Origin: an uncultured Flavobacterium sp.
GTDB taxonomy: Bacteria > Bacteroidota > Bacteroidia > Flavobacteriales > Flavobacteriaceae
NCBI RefSeq assembly: GCF_963422545.1
Contig: NZ_OY730232.1
Location: 305,239-369,238 of the forward strand
Length of the DNA: 64,000 bases
Direction of reading: 5' to 3'
The position numbers and the translations under genes were made by a program. The notes below the pieces were generated by a model. The model worked only from the letters and a program-made list of their open reading frames with translations, searched no databases and was not told the origin of the DNA. This document shows, in pieces, positions 34,902-43,863 of the stretch. Numbering within the stretch: position 1 is the first letter of the stretch; each line of letters opens with the position of its first letter.

Positions 34902-36779
34902 TTATCCCTTATTCACTTTAGCATCTACAGCTCCTAATACTTTTGAAATTCCTGAACTTTTTATCAAAATATCTCCGCCTATGGCTTTGTGGGTTGTTGT
35001 AGCCGTAGTTTTGTTTAGATTACCATTTATTTTTACGGTTTTATCTCCTGATACTTTTTGCTCATACATATGAGTAATAAGTTTATATAATTGTGTTATG
35101 TCTACTGTACTGTCTTTTCCAACTTTTAAGTTATTATTACCATCAATGGTTGTTTTTTTGTTGCCTCCTACTGCTACGGTCATGTTTTTACCAACAGTAA
35201 TATCGAGATTATCTCCAACATTTATAGTCATATTCTTAGGAGCATTCACGGTAATATTTCCTTCACCATCCATATAAATACTATTGTCTGATGGATCTTT
35301 AATTAGGATGCTTTTTTGTTTATCATCAAAAGTGATGGTACAACCGCTACGTGTAAAAAAGCTTTTGATATGATTGTCTAATTTACCTCCTTCTCCTGTT
35401 TTTCCGTTGAAAATACTTCCTATCACATAAGGTCTATTTGGGTCATTGTAGCGAAAACTAACCATCACATGATCTCCTACTTCTGGTATTGTAACCCATC
35501 CACGGTTTTTATTTACAACATCACTTGTTCCTGCATTAGGGGTTAATACATACAACCATGGTGTACGGGATTTTTGTTTTTTCTGCCATAGTAATTCTAC
35601 ACGGATCCTTCCGTTTCCGCTAGGGTCATCATTCGCCAACACGACAGCTCTTTGTTCTTGCGCTACGGGCATGCTTACTTCAGGTTCTGGAAGTTTTTTT
35701 ATTTTAGCCGGAAGTGCTTTAAAACTATTTTCATACTCACCAATTTCAGTGGCTTTATGTGTGATTTCGGTAATGATATAAGTACCTATTTCATTAGAAT
35801 CATAATGAGTTTTTGTGGTGTCTAATCCCTTTTGAAGAACATCAGATCTATCTAATATTTGCTGTGCTTCTATGTTAATAATGGAGCCGATTCGTAGTTT
35901 TGGATTGCTACTTGTTGCTAAGATATAATTACCATCTGCAGCTGCACTTTCTTGTTTCCTTTTTAAGATAGTTTCAAAATATATGTCATCTCCTGTGCTA
36001 AATTGACCATATTCATATGAGGATGTTTGATATAATTTTCTTGAAGCTTCAAAAGCATCTTTACCTAATTTTGGCAATCCTTCCACAACACTGTCATCTG
36101 TTTGAGCCTGATATAGTTGATCACTGTTTTCGTTATAAGTATAACCACTATACTGGTTTGGTTTTGCTTCTACTGATATACTTAAATTAAATAAATCTTT
36201 GTTATAAATTAATTTAATCGGACTACTTTCTTGTTTTGGTTTTCCTATAAATAATTTTTCACCATCATAAAATAGCCATTCATTATATTGTTTTGCCAAT
36301 CGCTGAATATATCTAAAATCCGATTCCAGATATTGCGTTTGGTATTCTATTTTTGAAGTAAATTCAGGATCAATTTCATATTGCAATTGTTCACCAGCTG
36401 CAGTTTGTATTACATCATGCGCCATATCTTTTAAATTAAAATCTTCCCAAGAGTTTAATTTTGGACCTGTTTCCAATAAAATAGTTTTAGAATATCCGGA
36501 AATAACAATTTGACTGCCTACATGTCCTAATTCTTGTTGGTATCGTACGTTTGTTATAATTCCTAAGAAATTATTATTAGCATCCAGTCTAATATGCAGC
36601 ACTTTTCCAAGAGATTCTTGTGCGCTTTCCATTGTATATGCTCTGGGTCTTTCTATAACAGAGTGTGGAATACTGATTTTAAACTCGTGATGAGTATTGA
36701 TGGTTTGTTTTAAATCGATTTTGGTAAAATGAGAAATTTCTTTGCCGTCTATACCAAAGATTATTTTAGGAATGACCAT
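34902..36779 (-). CDS. tssI: T6SS spike protein VgrG (TssI), copy 2
   Basis: A 625-residue VgrG paralogous to the one at 20543-22312. The N-terminal gp27-like part has FGIDGKEISHFTKIDLKQ and RLAKQYNEWLFYDGEKLF. The OB-fold region has GRIRVELLWQKK, TPWLYVLTPNAGTSD and GDHVMVSFRYNDPNRPYVIG. The needle repeats short G-x-N-x-T-x strands (DNLDITVGKNMTVAVGGN). It follows hcp-2 and precedes the lipase and PAAR-like effectors, for which it is the probable carrier. No C-terminal catalytic extension is visible. Confidence 0.95.
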   Translation of the reverse strand: MVIPKIIFGIDGKEISHFTKIDLKQTINTHHEFKISIPHSVIERPRAYTMESAQESLGKVLHIRLDANNNFLGIITNVRYQQELGHVGSQIVISGYSKTILLETGPKLNSWEDFNLKDMAHDVIQTAAGEQLQYEIDPEFTSKIEYQTQYLESDFRYIQRLAKQYNEWLFYDGEKLFIGKPKQESSPIKLIYNKDLFNLSISVEAKPNQYSGYTYNENSDQLYQAQTDDSVVEGLPKLGKDAFEASRKLYQTSSYEYGQFSTGDDIYFETILKRKQESAAADGNYILATSSNPKLRIGSIINIEAQQILDRSDVLQKGLDTTKTHYDSNEIGTYIITEITHKATEIGEYENSFKALPAKIKKLPEPEVSMPVAQEQRAVVLANDDPSGNGRIRVELLWQKKQKSRTPWLYVLTPNAGTSDVVNKNRGWVTIPEVGDHVMVSFRYNDPNRPYVIGSIFNGKTGEGGKLDNHIKSFFTRSGCTITFDDKQKSILIKDPSDNSIYMDGEGNITVNAPKNMTINVGDNLDITVGKNMTVAVGGNKKTTIDGNNNLKVGKDSTVDITQLYKLITHMYEQKVSGDKTVKINGNLNKTTATTTHKAIGGDILIKSSGISKVLGAVDAKVNKG

Positions 36780-36954
36780 AATATATATACTTTTAAGTTT
36801 AATTCTTTTTTAAATTTTAACTTAAATAGATTATAGTCTAAAGTTCTTCTTCCAAAAGTTCCTTATGCCAAATTCGATTTTAAGCTAAAAAAATATCATA
36901 TTCTGAAAATAGAAACGATACTATTCAATGTTTTTGAAGAAATGTAAAATAAAA

Positions 36955-36987
36955 AAACAAGAAGCGGAACGTTACCGCTTCTTGTTT
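36955..36987. terminator. Terminator downstream of hcp-2
   Basis: AAACAAGAAGCGG pairs perfectly with CCGCTTCTTGTTT around a 7-base loop. It lies 17 bases past the hcp-2 stop and matches the hairpin behind hcp-1. Confidence 0.8.
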
Positions 36988-37003
36988 GTCAATAGGGAAA
37001 AAA

Positions 37004-37399
37004 TTAAATTTTAGCCCAATTATTGTCTAATGTTGCATTACCTAATGTAATTTTTTCAGCAGAGAAAGTAATCTCAGTTGTCATTGGAGTTTCGGCCAAA
37101 GCATCTAATTGCTCACTGAAGAATACAATAAAAGCGTTGTCAAAAGAAAGTTCTTTCATTACTTGCTCAGAGTCAGCTTTGAAAAATTTTACTTTTCCGC
37201 TTACCGGTTTGTGCTGACTGTTTACTGCCTGCTCAATAACAGTAGTATTGTCAGTAGATTTTAATCTAAGGTTTAATCTCCCTCCTTTAATTTCAGAAGA
37301 AACAGCTCCTTTACCGTCAGTATGTCTTAACATTTCGACTTTTGAAAATAACACTTGGTACTCGTTTCCTTCGAATTCTAAAATTGATTTAAATGCCAT
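37004..37399 (-). CDS. tssD: T6SSiii tube protein Hcp (TssD), copy 2
   Basis: A 131-residue Hcp almost identical to copy 1 (starts MAFKSILEFEGNEYQVL). It sits at the end of the structural cluster and before VgrG-2. Hairpins on either side (37472-37511 and 36955-36987) isolate it as a single-gene transcript, fitting the high Hcp demand of T6SS. The leader conserves ATACTAGTCA and a run of A residues in both copies, so the promoter was copied as well. Confidence 0.95.
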   Translation of the reverse strand: MAFKSILEFEGNEYQVLFSKVEMLRHTDGKGAVSSEIKGGRLNLRLKSTDNTTVIEQAVNSQHKPVSGKVKFFKADSEQVMKELSFDNAFIVFFSEQLDALAETPMTTEITFSAEKITLGNATLDNNWAKI

Positions 37400-37471
37400 A
37401 ATAAAATAATTAAGTTGTTAAAAATTGTTTTTTTTAGAATCCTCTTCATTTTGTCTGACTAGTATAAACAA

Positions 37472-37511
37472 AAAAAGAGGTATTCTATATGATTTTAGAA
37501 TACCTCTTTTT
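37472..37511. terminator. Long hairpin upstream of hcp-2
   Basis: AAAAAGAGGTATTCTA pairs with TAGAATACCTCTTTTT. It lies between the structural operon and hcp-2, so the operon transcript probably ends here, about 100 bases past the stop at 37610. Confidence 0.8.
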
Positions 37512-37609
37512 GTACTAATGTACTTTTTTGATTTGCTTCTTGTAGGAAGGTGAGGAGGATTCGCAATCAACTATGTACGAATATACAAATAAAAACAAAA
37601 CAAAATAAT

Positions 37610-38386
37610 TTAATTAATAATATTTTTCATGAAAAATAATAAAATAAACCCTAAAAGCACAATTGTAATATGTAAGATGATAGTATTTACTTGGGGTTGC
37701 AAAGAATTTATCTGAGTTTTAATATCCAAAGTCGCATTCGTATGGATTTCGTTTATTTTGTTTACCTGTTTCTGTAAAGAGTCGATAGTCTTGTTTAGAT
37801 ATAAAATATTTTGATGCTGATTAGAAAACAGTCTTTTTACTTCCTTATCAGATAAGGCTGCTTTTTTCCTGATAACTCCCGTTTTTGGTTCTTTAAGTGT
37901 TAACTCGCTTACATCTTCAATTTTATTATTATTGATTTCAAAGCTGCTGTTCAGTTTGTTTACCAAAAAAAAGATAAATACGATATATGACAATAAAAAC
38001 GTTGGCAAAATGTACTGAACAATTATCTCTATTGGTTTCGGTCTCGCGGCGCTATGAATATTGTTTATCGTACTATAATTAGTAAAAAAAATAGGCTCTT
38101 GTTTTTTTTCGTTGTGCAATCTTTCGTTTTTAAATCTTTCCTCTAAATCAATCAGTTCAAATCGGTCCAAACTATAAAGCCCCAAAGTCTCATTTAGTTT
38201 TTTATGATGTACCATCCAGTTCAGCACTTCTTCTATTTGGTACTCAGTAATACTGGGATCTTTTAGTCGCCATAAAATTTCTTTTTTTGTGAGCTCACAA
38301 GGTTTTCCCTTACTTTCAAAGTAAAACAATTCTAAAATTATTTCATGCAAAGGTTTTGCCGTCTCTAATGTTTTGATAATCTCCAT
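37610..38386 (-). CDS. Unnamed T6SSiii-linked membrane protein (two transmembrane segments and a coiled coil)
   Basis: A 258-residue protein. I chose the ATG at 38386 (MEIIKTLETAKPLHEII); the longer frame overlaps tssR by about 70 bases. Residues ~1-90 look like a winged-helix type fold (KEILWRLKDPSITEYQIEEVLNWM). A transmembrane segment lies near 150-172, a predicted periplasmic coiled coil at ~190-235 and a second transmembrane helix at the extreme C-terminus. It is the last gene of the structural operon, 10 bases after tssR. The family is not recognised; a role in the envelope complex or as a regulator is possible. Confidence 0.6.
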   Translation of the reverse strand: MEIIKTLETAKPLHEIILELFYFESKGKPCELTKKEILWRLKDPSITEYQIEEVLNWMVHHKKLNETLGLYSLDRFELIDLEERFKNERLHNEKKQEPIFFTNYSTINNIHSAARPKPIEIIVQYILPTFLLSYIVFIFFLVNKLNSSFEINNNKIEDVSELTLKEPKTGVIRKKAALSDKEVKRLFSNQHQNILYLNKTIDSLQKQVNKINEIHTNATLDIKTQINSLQPQVNTIILHITIVLLGFILLFFMKNIIN

Positions 38387-38396
38387 AATGGTTATT

Positions 38397-40724
38397 TTAT
38401 AATAGCAATTTTTTTGATATATAATAATATTTGGTCTGAGATTCATCATCAAAAACCTCAAAAGCATTGTTACGCTGCATTTTTTCTAAAACCTCAACTT
38501 TAGCATTTAAGCCCATAAAAAGTGCCTTGAATTCATCTTTCTTTTTCTTAAACTTTCTAATATCTTTAATCCTTATTTCGTGTAATTCCGAACTATTTAC
38601 AAATACTCTGGTCTTATAATACATTAAATCGGCCAAAGAGCTTCTGGCTCTTAGTGGTTCTGTTTCTTTAATTTTTCTGGCGAATGTTTTACATCTGTCT
38701 TTAAAATTCAAAATCTCGACTTTGTCAATATTATCGCTTGTATACTCTTTGCTGATTAACTCGCGATAATTTTCAATAAGCTGCTTAATTTCACCCTCAG
38801 TCAGTAAAATATTTACCTTATCCTCTAAACTGCTGCTCAGCGTATCTTTTGCATTAATTACAAATGTTTCACTTTTATAGTTCTTTGGAATTTCTGCGTT
38901 TACGCTGTCTTTTTGAGAAGAGTTCTCGATAAGATTATGAATGGTTTCGCTTGGTTGGCTTCTCAAAAAACTAAACTCATTTTTATATTGTGTCAGTGAT
39001 TTTAAAAGTGCATTATTTGTTTTTATCGTTTTACTAACAACGCTGTCAATCGCTTTATTTATAGTCTCAGGAGTAAGTTCGCTATTTAATTTAGGAAATA
39101 TAATTCCACCGTTAAAGTTACTTTTTAAAGGAGCATTGTAGATATATTCATTATCTACTTCGCCATTATAAGTAAACTCATCGTTTTTTGCAATCAGTTT
39201 TGGATCTACATAATAATTTTGAATGTTCTTTTTATTTGCGCTACTGGCATCACTTAAATGCAATTTACTTTGCAGAATAAAATCCTGATTATCAGAATTA
39301 TTTTCATTTCCAAAAAGAATGAATAATAATTTAACATTGTTTTTCGCTAATATGCTAAAACTGTCCGGCAATACCGAATTTATAGATCCGTCTAAACCGG
39401 TCAGAATAAAAAAGTTGTTTTCGAAGTTTGTTTCAGAACTCAAAAACTGACTAATGTCTATGTTGTTGCTCAGCAAAGTATTTTCTTTCGAAATTTCCTG
39501 TGGCGTTTTGATACTTTTTTCAATTAAATCAAACCATTTCGAAAAGGATTTAGATTTTATAAGATAATAACTTTTAGGCTTTCCTTTTGCAATAAACGAA
39601 TAGGTAAAATTATAATTTGCATACAAATCACTACTCGTGGTTAGCTTAAGGTTTTGTAATGCCGAAAGTGTTTTCTTCAAATAAGACTTTGTATTATTGT
39701 TGTTCTCAAAGACATAAAAAAAGTTAATTGTCTTACTTTCCAAAGCAATTTGTTCAATCGTCTTGATTGAAATATCATCACCTCTTAAATTTGTGATTTT
39801 GTTTTTGTCATGATTCCAGATGTTTATGGGCAATGAAATCTTACTGACATTATCGAACTTGATTGGTAAACTTGACTGATTTTCATTGACAAAAAAAGTA
39901 TTCTTGTATAATTCACTGGCACGAAAATTAATTTTACCCGAAGAAAACTTAAGTGTATCAGCCGCATCCAGTTTTACAACCATATTATCTTCTATAGGAT
40001 TCAGATATTGCAAAGGAATCCAGCCATATTTAAGATTGGTTGTGTCCTTTGGCATAACATCGTCAAAATTGGATACAAAGGCTGCATTAGTGGTTTTGTT
40101 TATCTTATAGACATACACAAAATCATTGAGTTTAATATTTTTCTTCGATACAGATTCAAGGTTGGGATCATTCTTTAATAAAAGTGATTTCTTTTTGACA
40201 TTGTTAGTACTGGTGAACAGATTTTCTAAGGTATTACTGGCTACAAAATATTTTACATATTTTAGATTAACCTGATTTTGTCTTGCTCTGCTGTATTCAA
40301 TCACATTTTCTTTCTTAATCCAGCCCAGATACTGAACCTCTTTTGCATTAGAAAAATGATTTTTTTTACTTCGCAAAACAGAAAATGTTCCTTTGGGTTT
40401 GCCAATCAGTTTTTTATCGGCAACTACAACTTCATAATAATTTTTATCTTCATTGATCACGTACATTGGAGACAAAATATTTACTTTGTTTTTTACTTTT
40501 GCTCCATAAGGTTCCTCATAAATATTGTTATCTGCTCTATCTGAAAAAACTATTTTAAGCTCTGATTTTTCATCTTCCTTCTGCTTTTCGTTGTCATAAG
40601 TATTAACCGTTTTATCTGTTTTTATGATTACGCTTGTACTGTTTTTAACCTGCGAAAAAACAGCACTTGTAAACAATAAGAACATCAAAAAGGTATACCT
40701 GAGTAAAATGCTGCTTTTCATCAA
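38397..40724 (-). CDS. tssR: TssR-type T6SSiii periplasmic protein
   Basis: A 775-residue protein with a signal peptide (FLLFTSAVFSQ). The N-terminal third has β-rich repeats containing YLGWIKKENVIEYSR and KYGWIPLQYLNP, like SH3-type segments. The middle (~300-480) has vWA-like features, including FFILTGLDGSINSVLPDS and NNVKLLFILFGNE. The C-terminal ~200 residues are helical. Size, placement and architecture fit TssR, one of the TssN-TssR proteins specific to subtype iii and thought to replace TssJ/L/M in the envelope complex. The start overlaps the upstream PKD-protein stop by four bases. The name rests on context and architecture. Confidence 0.75.
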   Translation of the reverse strand: MMKSSILLRYTFLMFLLFTSAVFSQVKNSTSVIIKTDKTVNTYDNEKQKEDEKSELKIVFSDRADNNIYEEPYGAKVKNKVNILSPMYVINEDKNYYEVVVADKKLIGKPKGTFSVLRSKKNHFSNAKEVQYLGWIKKENVIEYSRARQNQVNLKYVKYFVASNTLENLFTSTNNVKKKSLLLKNDPNLESVSKKNIKLNDFVYVYKINKTTNAAFVSNFDDVMPKDTTNLKYGWIPLQYLNPIEDNMVVKLDAADTLKFSSGKINFRASELYKNTFFVNENQSSLPIKFDNVSKISLPINIWNHDKNKITNLRGDDISIKTIEQIALESKTINFFYVFENNNNTKSYLKKTLSALQNLKLTTSSDLYANYNFTYSFIAKGKPKSYYLIKSKSFSKWFDLIEKSIKTPQEISKENTLLSNNIDISQFLSSETNFENNFFILTGLDGSINSVLPDSFSILAKNNVKLLFILFGNENNSDNQDFILQSKLHLSDASSANKKNIQNYYVDPKLIAKNDEFTYNGEVDNEYIYNAPLKSNFNGGIIFPKLNSELTPETINKAIDSVVSKTIKTNNALLKSLTQYKNEFSFLRSQPSETIHNLIENSSQKDSVNAEIPKNYKSETFVINAKDTLSSSLEDKVNILLTEGEIKQLIENYRELISKEYTSDNIDKVEILNFKDRCKTFARKIKETEPLRARSSLADLMYYKTRVFVNSSELHEIRIKDIRKFKKKKDEFKALFMGLNAKVEVLEKMQRNNAFEVFDDESQTKYYYISKKLLL

Positions 40725-41659
40725 TTACTTTGTTTTTTTGTTTTTTGGGTAATATTTATTTGTTTGAAGCATTTAATAGTATCTAGTTTTACTTCTTGAA
40801 TAATAGTAGAATTTCCATCTAGGTAGTGAAGTCCCTGACAATAACTTAAAAAATCGTTGTATTTTTCTTCATTAACTACCACTACCACATCAGATAAATC
40901 ATTACATATGTATTTATTTTTTAAATAATTAACCTGCTCTTTATAAGTTCGGGTGTCTCTTGCTCCAAGATTGGCAATGATCTGCAATCGTTTTTTAATA
41001 TCATTTATAACAATACCGGCAGAATCGACAACTTCTGGTTCTTTGAAGGGTTCATACAACTGAAGAATTTCTATTTCTCTTGTTATTGGATATTTTGTTT
41101 TATCAGTTTCTAATTTTACGGTATAAATGCCCGGTTTGGTAAAAACATAGATCGCCTGTTTTTCATAAGAATCGATAGTTCCCGATTCACCAAACTCCCA
41201 ATACCAATTGTTTGAACTAGGTGAGTATCCTGTAAATACAATCTCCTCGCCTACATACCCAAACTCCGAACAAAATATTTTTGGGATAGAATCTTTTGCG
41301 GTCAATCTGCGGCCATTGACAATATTGATTTGTTTTGAAAAATCAAATTTATCATCAATTTTGAGCGTTACCAGGTATTTACCCGCTCTATCATAAGTAT
41401 AATCAACACTTCCTTTACTAACTATTGAATCTCCGTTACCAAAGTACCAAACCGCTTTTTTATCTGCTATTAAAGTACTGTCGTTTATTTTAAAAGATAA
41501 TTTTTCCTTTAATTCGTATTGATGGTTATCGTTATCATCTACTATCGAAAAATCAAGATTACTCAATCTTTTATTGTACGGAAATAGTAATGCCACTATA
41601 AGTAAAATTACCGCAACGCCAAACAAAAGGATAACTACTGTTTTATTTTTAATGTTCAT
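40721..41659 (-). CDS. T6SSiii inner-membrane protein with two PKD-like domains (TssP/TssQ candidate)
   Basis: A 312-residue protein. I chose the ATG at 41659 (MNIKNKTVVILLFGVAVIL), which gives an N-terminal membrane anchor; a longer frame overlaps the upstream gene. Two PKD-type β-sandwiches follow: KAVWYFGNGDSIVSKGSVDYTY with GKYLVTLKI, then NWYWEFGESG with KPGIYTVKLE. A C-terminal globular part follows. It lies between the small coiled-coil membrane protein and tssR, where the subtype-iii proteins TssP and TssQ are expected; I cannot decide which name applies. It overlaps both neighbours by a few bases. Confidence 0.65.
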   Translation of the reverse strand: MNIKNKTVVILLFGVAVILLIVALLFPYNKRLSNLDFSIVDDNDNHQYELKEKLSFKINDSTLIADKKAVWYFGNGDSIVSKGSVDYTYDRAGKYLVTLKIDDKFDFSKQINIVNGRRLTAKDSIPKIFCSEFGYVGEEIVFTGYSPSSNNWYWEFGESGTIDSYEKQAIYVFTKPGIYTVKLETDKTKYPITREIEILQLYEPFKEPEVVDSAGIVINDIKKRLQIIANLGARDTRTYKEQVNYLKNKYICNDLSDVVVVVNEEKYNDFLSYCQGLHYLDGNSTIIQEVKLDTIKCFKQINITQKTKKQSN

Positions 41660-42119
41660 TTTTAAAATTTGCTTTACATTCGTTAAGACTGGTTTGTACA
41701 AGAGTATCGTTCTTCTTAACGGTACTTTCTTCAAGGTTTATCTCTAAAAAAGCATTCAATAAGTTCCCGCCAATTAAGCAAAAATTATACGACGAATGAA
41801 ATTCGTTATCCTTATACAATTGTTTATACTCTGATATATTTCTTTTTACCTCATCTATTCGCTGTACCTGATTAATATCGTACTTTATGGTATCAATGGT
41901 CTTAAAAACCAGCTTAGATTTATCAGAATAATCTATTTTAATCTGCTGCATTTTTTCATAATCATTGATTCTGTTAAGCATGTCTGTATTATTAAAATTG
42001 GGTGTTTTTAATAAAAATTTGGTTACAACAATAAATACAACACAAGCGCTTATGATAAATAACAAATTGAACTTTACTTTCTTCCAATATGTTTCATCAA
42101 ATTCTATTGCCTTCTTCAT
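41649..42119 (-). CDS. T6SSiii single-span membrane protein with periplasmic helix (TssP/TssQ candidate)
   Basis: 156 residues: a short cytoplasmic start (MKKAIEFDETYWKKVKFN), one transmembrane helix at ~17-37, then a mostly helical periplasmic part. It resembles the TssO-type protein just upstream in layout. It is spaced 12 bases from that gene and overlaps the PKD-domain gene by 11 bases. A part in the TssN-R envelope complex is inferred from its place in the operon. Confidence 0.65.
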   Translation of the reverse strand: MKKAIEFDETYWKKVKFNLLFIISACVVFIVVTKFLLKTPNFNNTDMLNRINDYEKMQQIKIDYSDKSKLVFKTIDTIKYDINQVQRIDEVKRNISEYKQLYKDNEFHSSYNFCLIGGNLLNAFLEINLEESTVKKNDTLVQTSLNECKANFKNEH

Positions 42120-42131
42120 GATTACGAGATT

Positions 42132-42620
42132 TTATTTTTTATTTTCGAGATTGTGCTTTTCAATACACTTTTTAAGCTGTGTTTTATTAATGTCGTAACT
42201 GGTTTCTGCCTCTTTTAAAACATCAATTTTGGTCTGTATGCGCTGAAGCTCAATTAAAAACTCTTCATATAAACCAAAAGAGTTTCTCAAATTAGTTTTT
42301 GATTTCTGAATCTCATTATTGATTGAAAATCTTTTTTCATTAATCAGAGACTGCAAGTATTTACGTTCATTTAAGGTTCTGTCTTTAAATCTTAAATCAT
42401 TGATCTCTATTAAGATTTCGTTTAAGAGTAAATTCATTTCGCCTTGTTTTACCGCAATATCATTGTAGTACTTATGCTTTTGTTCTAACTCAGCAACACC
42501 TTTATTTGCAGTTACCAGTGTAATATACAGACAACCAAAAATGAAAGCGAATGTGATAGAAAACATAATAAAAAACGAACGTTTTTTAGCTGATATTTTA
42601 GGGGAATTAAGTGGTTTCAT
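42132..42620 (-). CDS. tssO: TssO-type T6SSiii membrane protein
   Basis: 162 residues: a basic cytoplasmic end, one transmembrane helix at ~17-38 (FFIMFSITFAFIFGCLYITL), then a long coiled coil (ELEQKHKYYNDIAVKQGEM and onward) to a short tail. Size and layout match TssO of subtype iii. It follows tssK by 10 bases. TssO is taken to be part of the envelope complex that anchors the baseplate in Bacteroidota. Confidence 0.75.
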   Translation of the reverse strand: MKPLNSPKISAKKRSFFIMFSITFAFIFGCLYITLVTANKGVAELEQKHKYYNDIAVKQGEMNLLLNEILIEINDLRFKDRTLNERKYLQSLINEKRFSINNEIQKSKTNLRNSFGLYEEFLIELQRIQTKIDVLKEAETSYDINKTQLKKCIEKHNLENKK

Positions 42621-42630
42621 AGTTCTATAT

Positions 42631-43767
42631 TTAATCTAGTATTGACCACGTATTGCTTTTTGGTGCTGCCACTTTGGTTTCTTCACTAATGACAATGTTT
42701 TCTTTTCTGATTCCGATGTATTCTAATTCACTTAATTTTTGCCATAAGCGTTTTAAAATTCCCAGAAAATGATTTAGTTTTTCGAGCGTTTGCGCAATAT
42801 CATTGTGATCGTAAACGACACTTTTTGCTTCGAACAACACACTTAATAATTCGGATGGTTTCACATCAATCCACTCGTAGTAATATTGCAGCAGGACTTC
42901 TTTTTCTTTATCATCCATCAATGTTAATGTCGAAATGAGGTGATTTGCCAAAACAATTATTTTGTCAAACATATAGACCGGAGATTCTTCCGAAGCAATA
43001 TTTTTAAGATAAAAACAGTGCTCTGCATAATAATCAATTATTTTAGTACACAAACTAAAAGTGTTCGCCACCAACCTATTATGTGCGGAGCTTTGCACAT
43101 TTTTTTTATGAATCCTGATTGAAAAATCATTTAACAGATATAATTCGGTATTGACTTTTGTAATGAATTGATTTAGAGTTTCATTGTTTTTCGTTTTTAC
43201 CACGGGAGCAATATATCTACTGTCTTCGATGAAAGTTCCGTTTTGGAATGTTATTTTTTTGACAATTAAAAAGTAGCCCGATAAAAAATTATCATTTACT
43301 TCTTTTTTACTGATAATATGTAGTTTTATCTCGGGAAGTACATGCGGATGATGTAACGGAATAATCTCCGGATCCGGAATACCAACAGGAATTAAATCGT
43401 AAGGATTAATAGAAACGACAACATAATAATGCTCAAAAGAATTTCGGTCTAAATCATTTGCATTAATGCTTGCTTCGGGAAGTTTTGTACCATAAATATC
43501 CTGATTAAAGGAAATAACATATCCGTTTTTAGCAATTAATTCACATTTTTTCAAATAGGCAATTAATTGTCCGCCTTCAATTTTTATGTCAATATCTATT
43601 GATTTTTCAATTGCTGACTGAATACAGCCATAGTTGAAATTGTTTAACTGAACTTTATTATAATCACTAACAATAGTTATAAAGTTGAAATAATTATTTA
43701 AAAAATGGTCCTTAGTTAGTTTTACACCATCTGTCCAGTTAATTGGTAAATGTATGTTTGATTTCAT
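42631..43767 (-). CDS. tssK: T6SS baseplate protein TssK
   Basis: 378 residues, shorter than proteobacterial TssK (about 440). The start LPINWTDGVKLTKDHFLNN matches the TssK N-terminal shoulder motif. The central β-part contains YVVVSINPYDLIPVGIPDPE, and the C-terminal half is helical. TssK trimers link the baseplate wedges (TssE/F/G) to the membrane complex. About 95 bases separate it from tssN, the largest gap in this operon; that gap contains an AT-rich 9-bp hairpin (43817-43845) without a U-tract. Confidence 0.9.
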   Translation of the reverse strand: MKSNIHLPINWTDGVKLTKDHFLNNYFNFITIVSDYNKVQLNNFNYGCIQSAIEKSIDIDIKIEGGQLIAYLKKCELIAKNGYVISFNQDIYGTKLPEASINANDLDRNSFEHYYVVVSINPYDLIPVGIPDPEIIPLHHPHVLPEIKLHIISKKEVNDNFLSGYFLIVKKITFQNGTFIEDSRYIAPVVKTKNNETLNQFITKVNTELYLLNDFSIRIHKKNVQSSAHNRLVANTFSLCTKIIDYYAEHCFYLKNIASEESPVYMFDKIIVLANHLISTLTLMDDKEKEVLLQYYYEWIDVKPSELLSVLFEAKSVVYDHNDIAQTLEKLNHFLGILKRLWQKLSELEYIGIRKENIVISEETKVAAPKSNTWSILD

Positions 43768-43863
43768 AATGCAAAGTTGTTTTTATGGTGGTATTCATTT
43801 ATTTTTTTATCCCTGTCTTTTAAAATCACTAAGGATTTTTAAAAGAAAAAATATTAATCTTCA

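Larger units (their letters stand above)
36950..37715. repeat. Duplicated hcp block, copy 2, the probable source
   Basis: This is the partner of 25165-25945. Here the block runs continuously into the intact gene at 37610-38386, which marks this copy as the original. Confidence 0.8.

Noticed and set aside
38387..38467. Longer start for the gene beside tssR
   Set aside because: It would overlap the tssR coding end by about 70 bases, while the ATG at 38386 leaves a natural 10-base gap.
43817..43845. AT-rich 9-bp hairpin between tssN and tssK as a terminator
   Set aside because: No U-tract on the minus strand and the operon clearly continues; noted only as a possible processing site.
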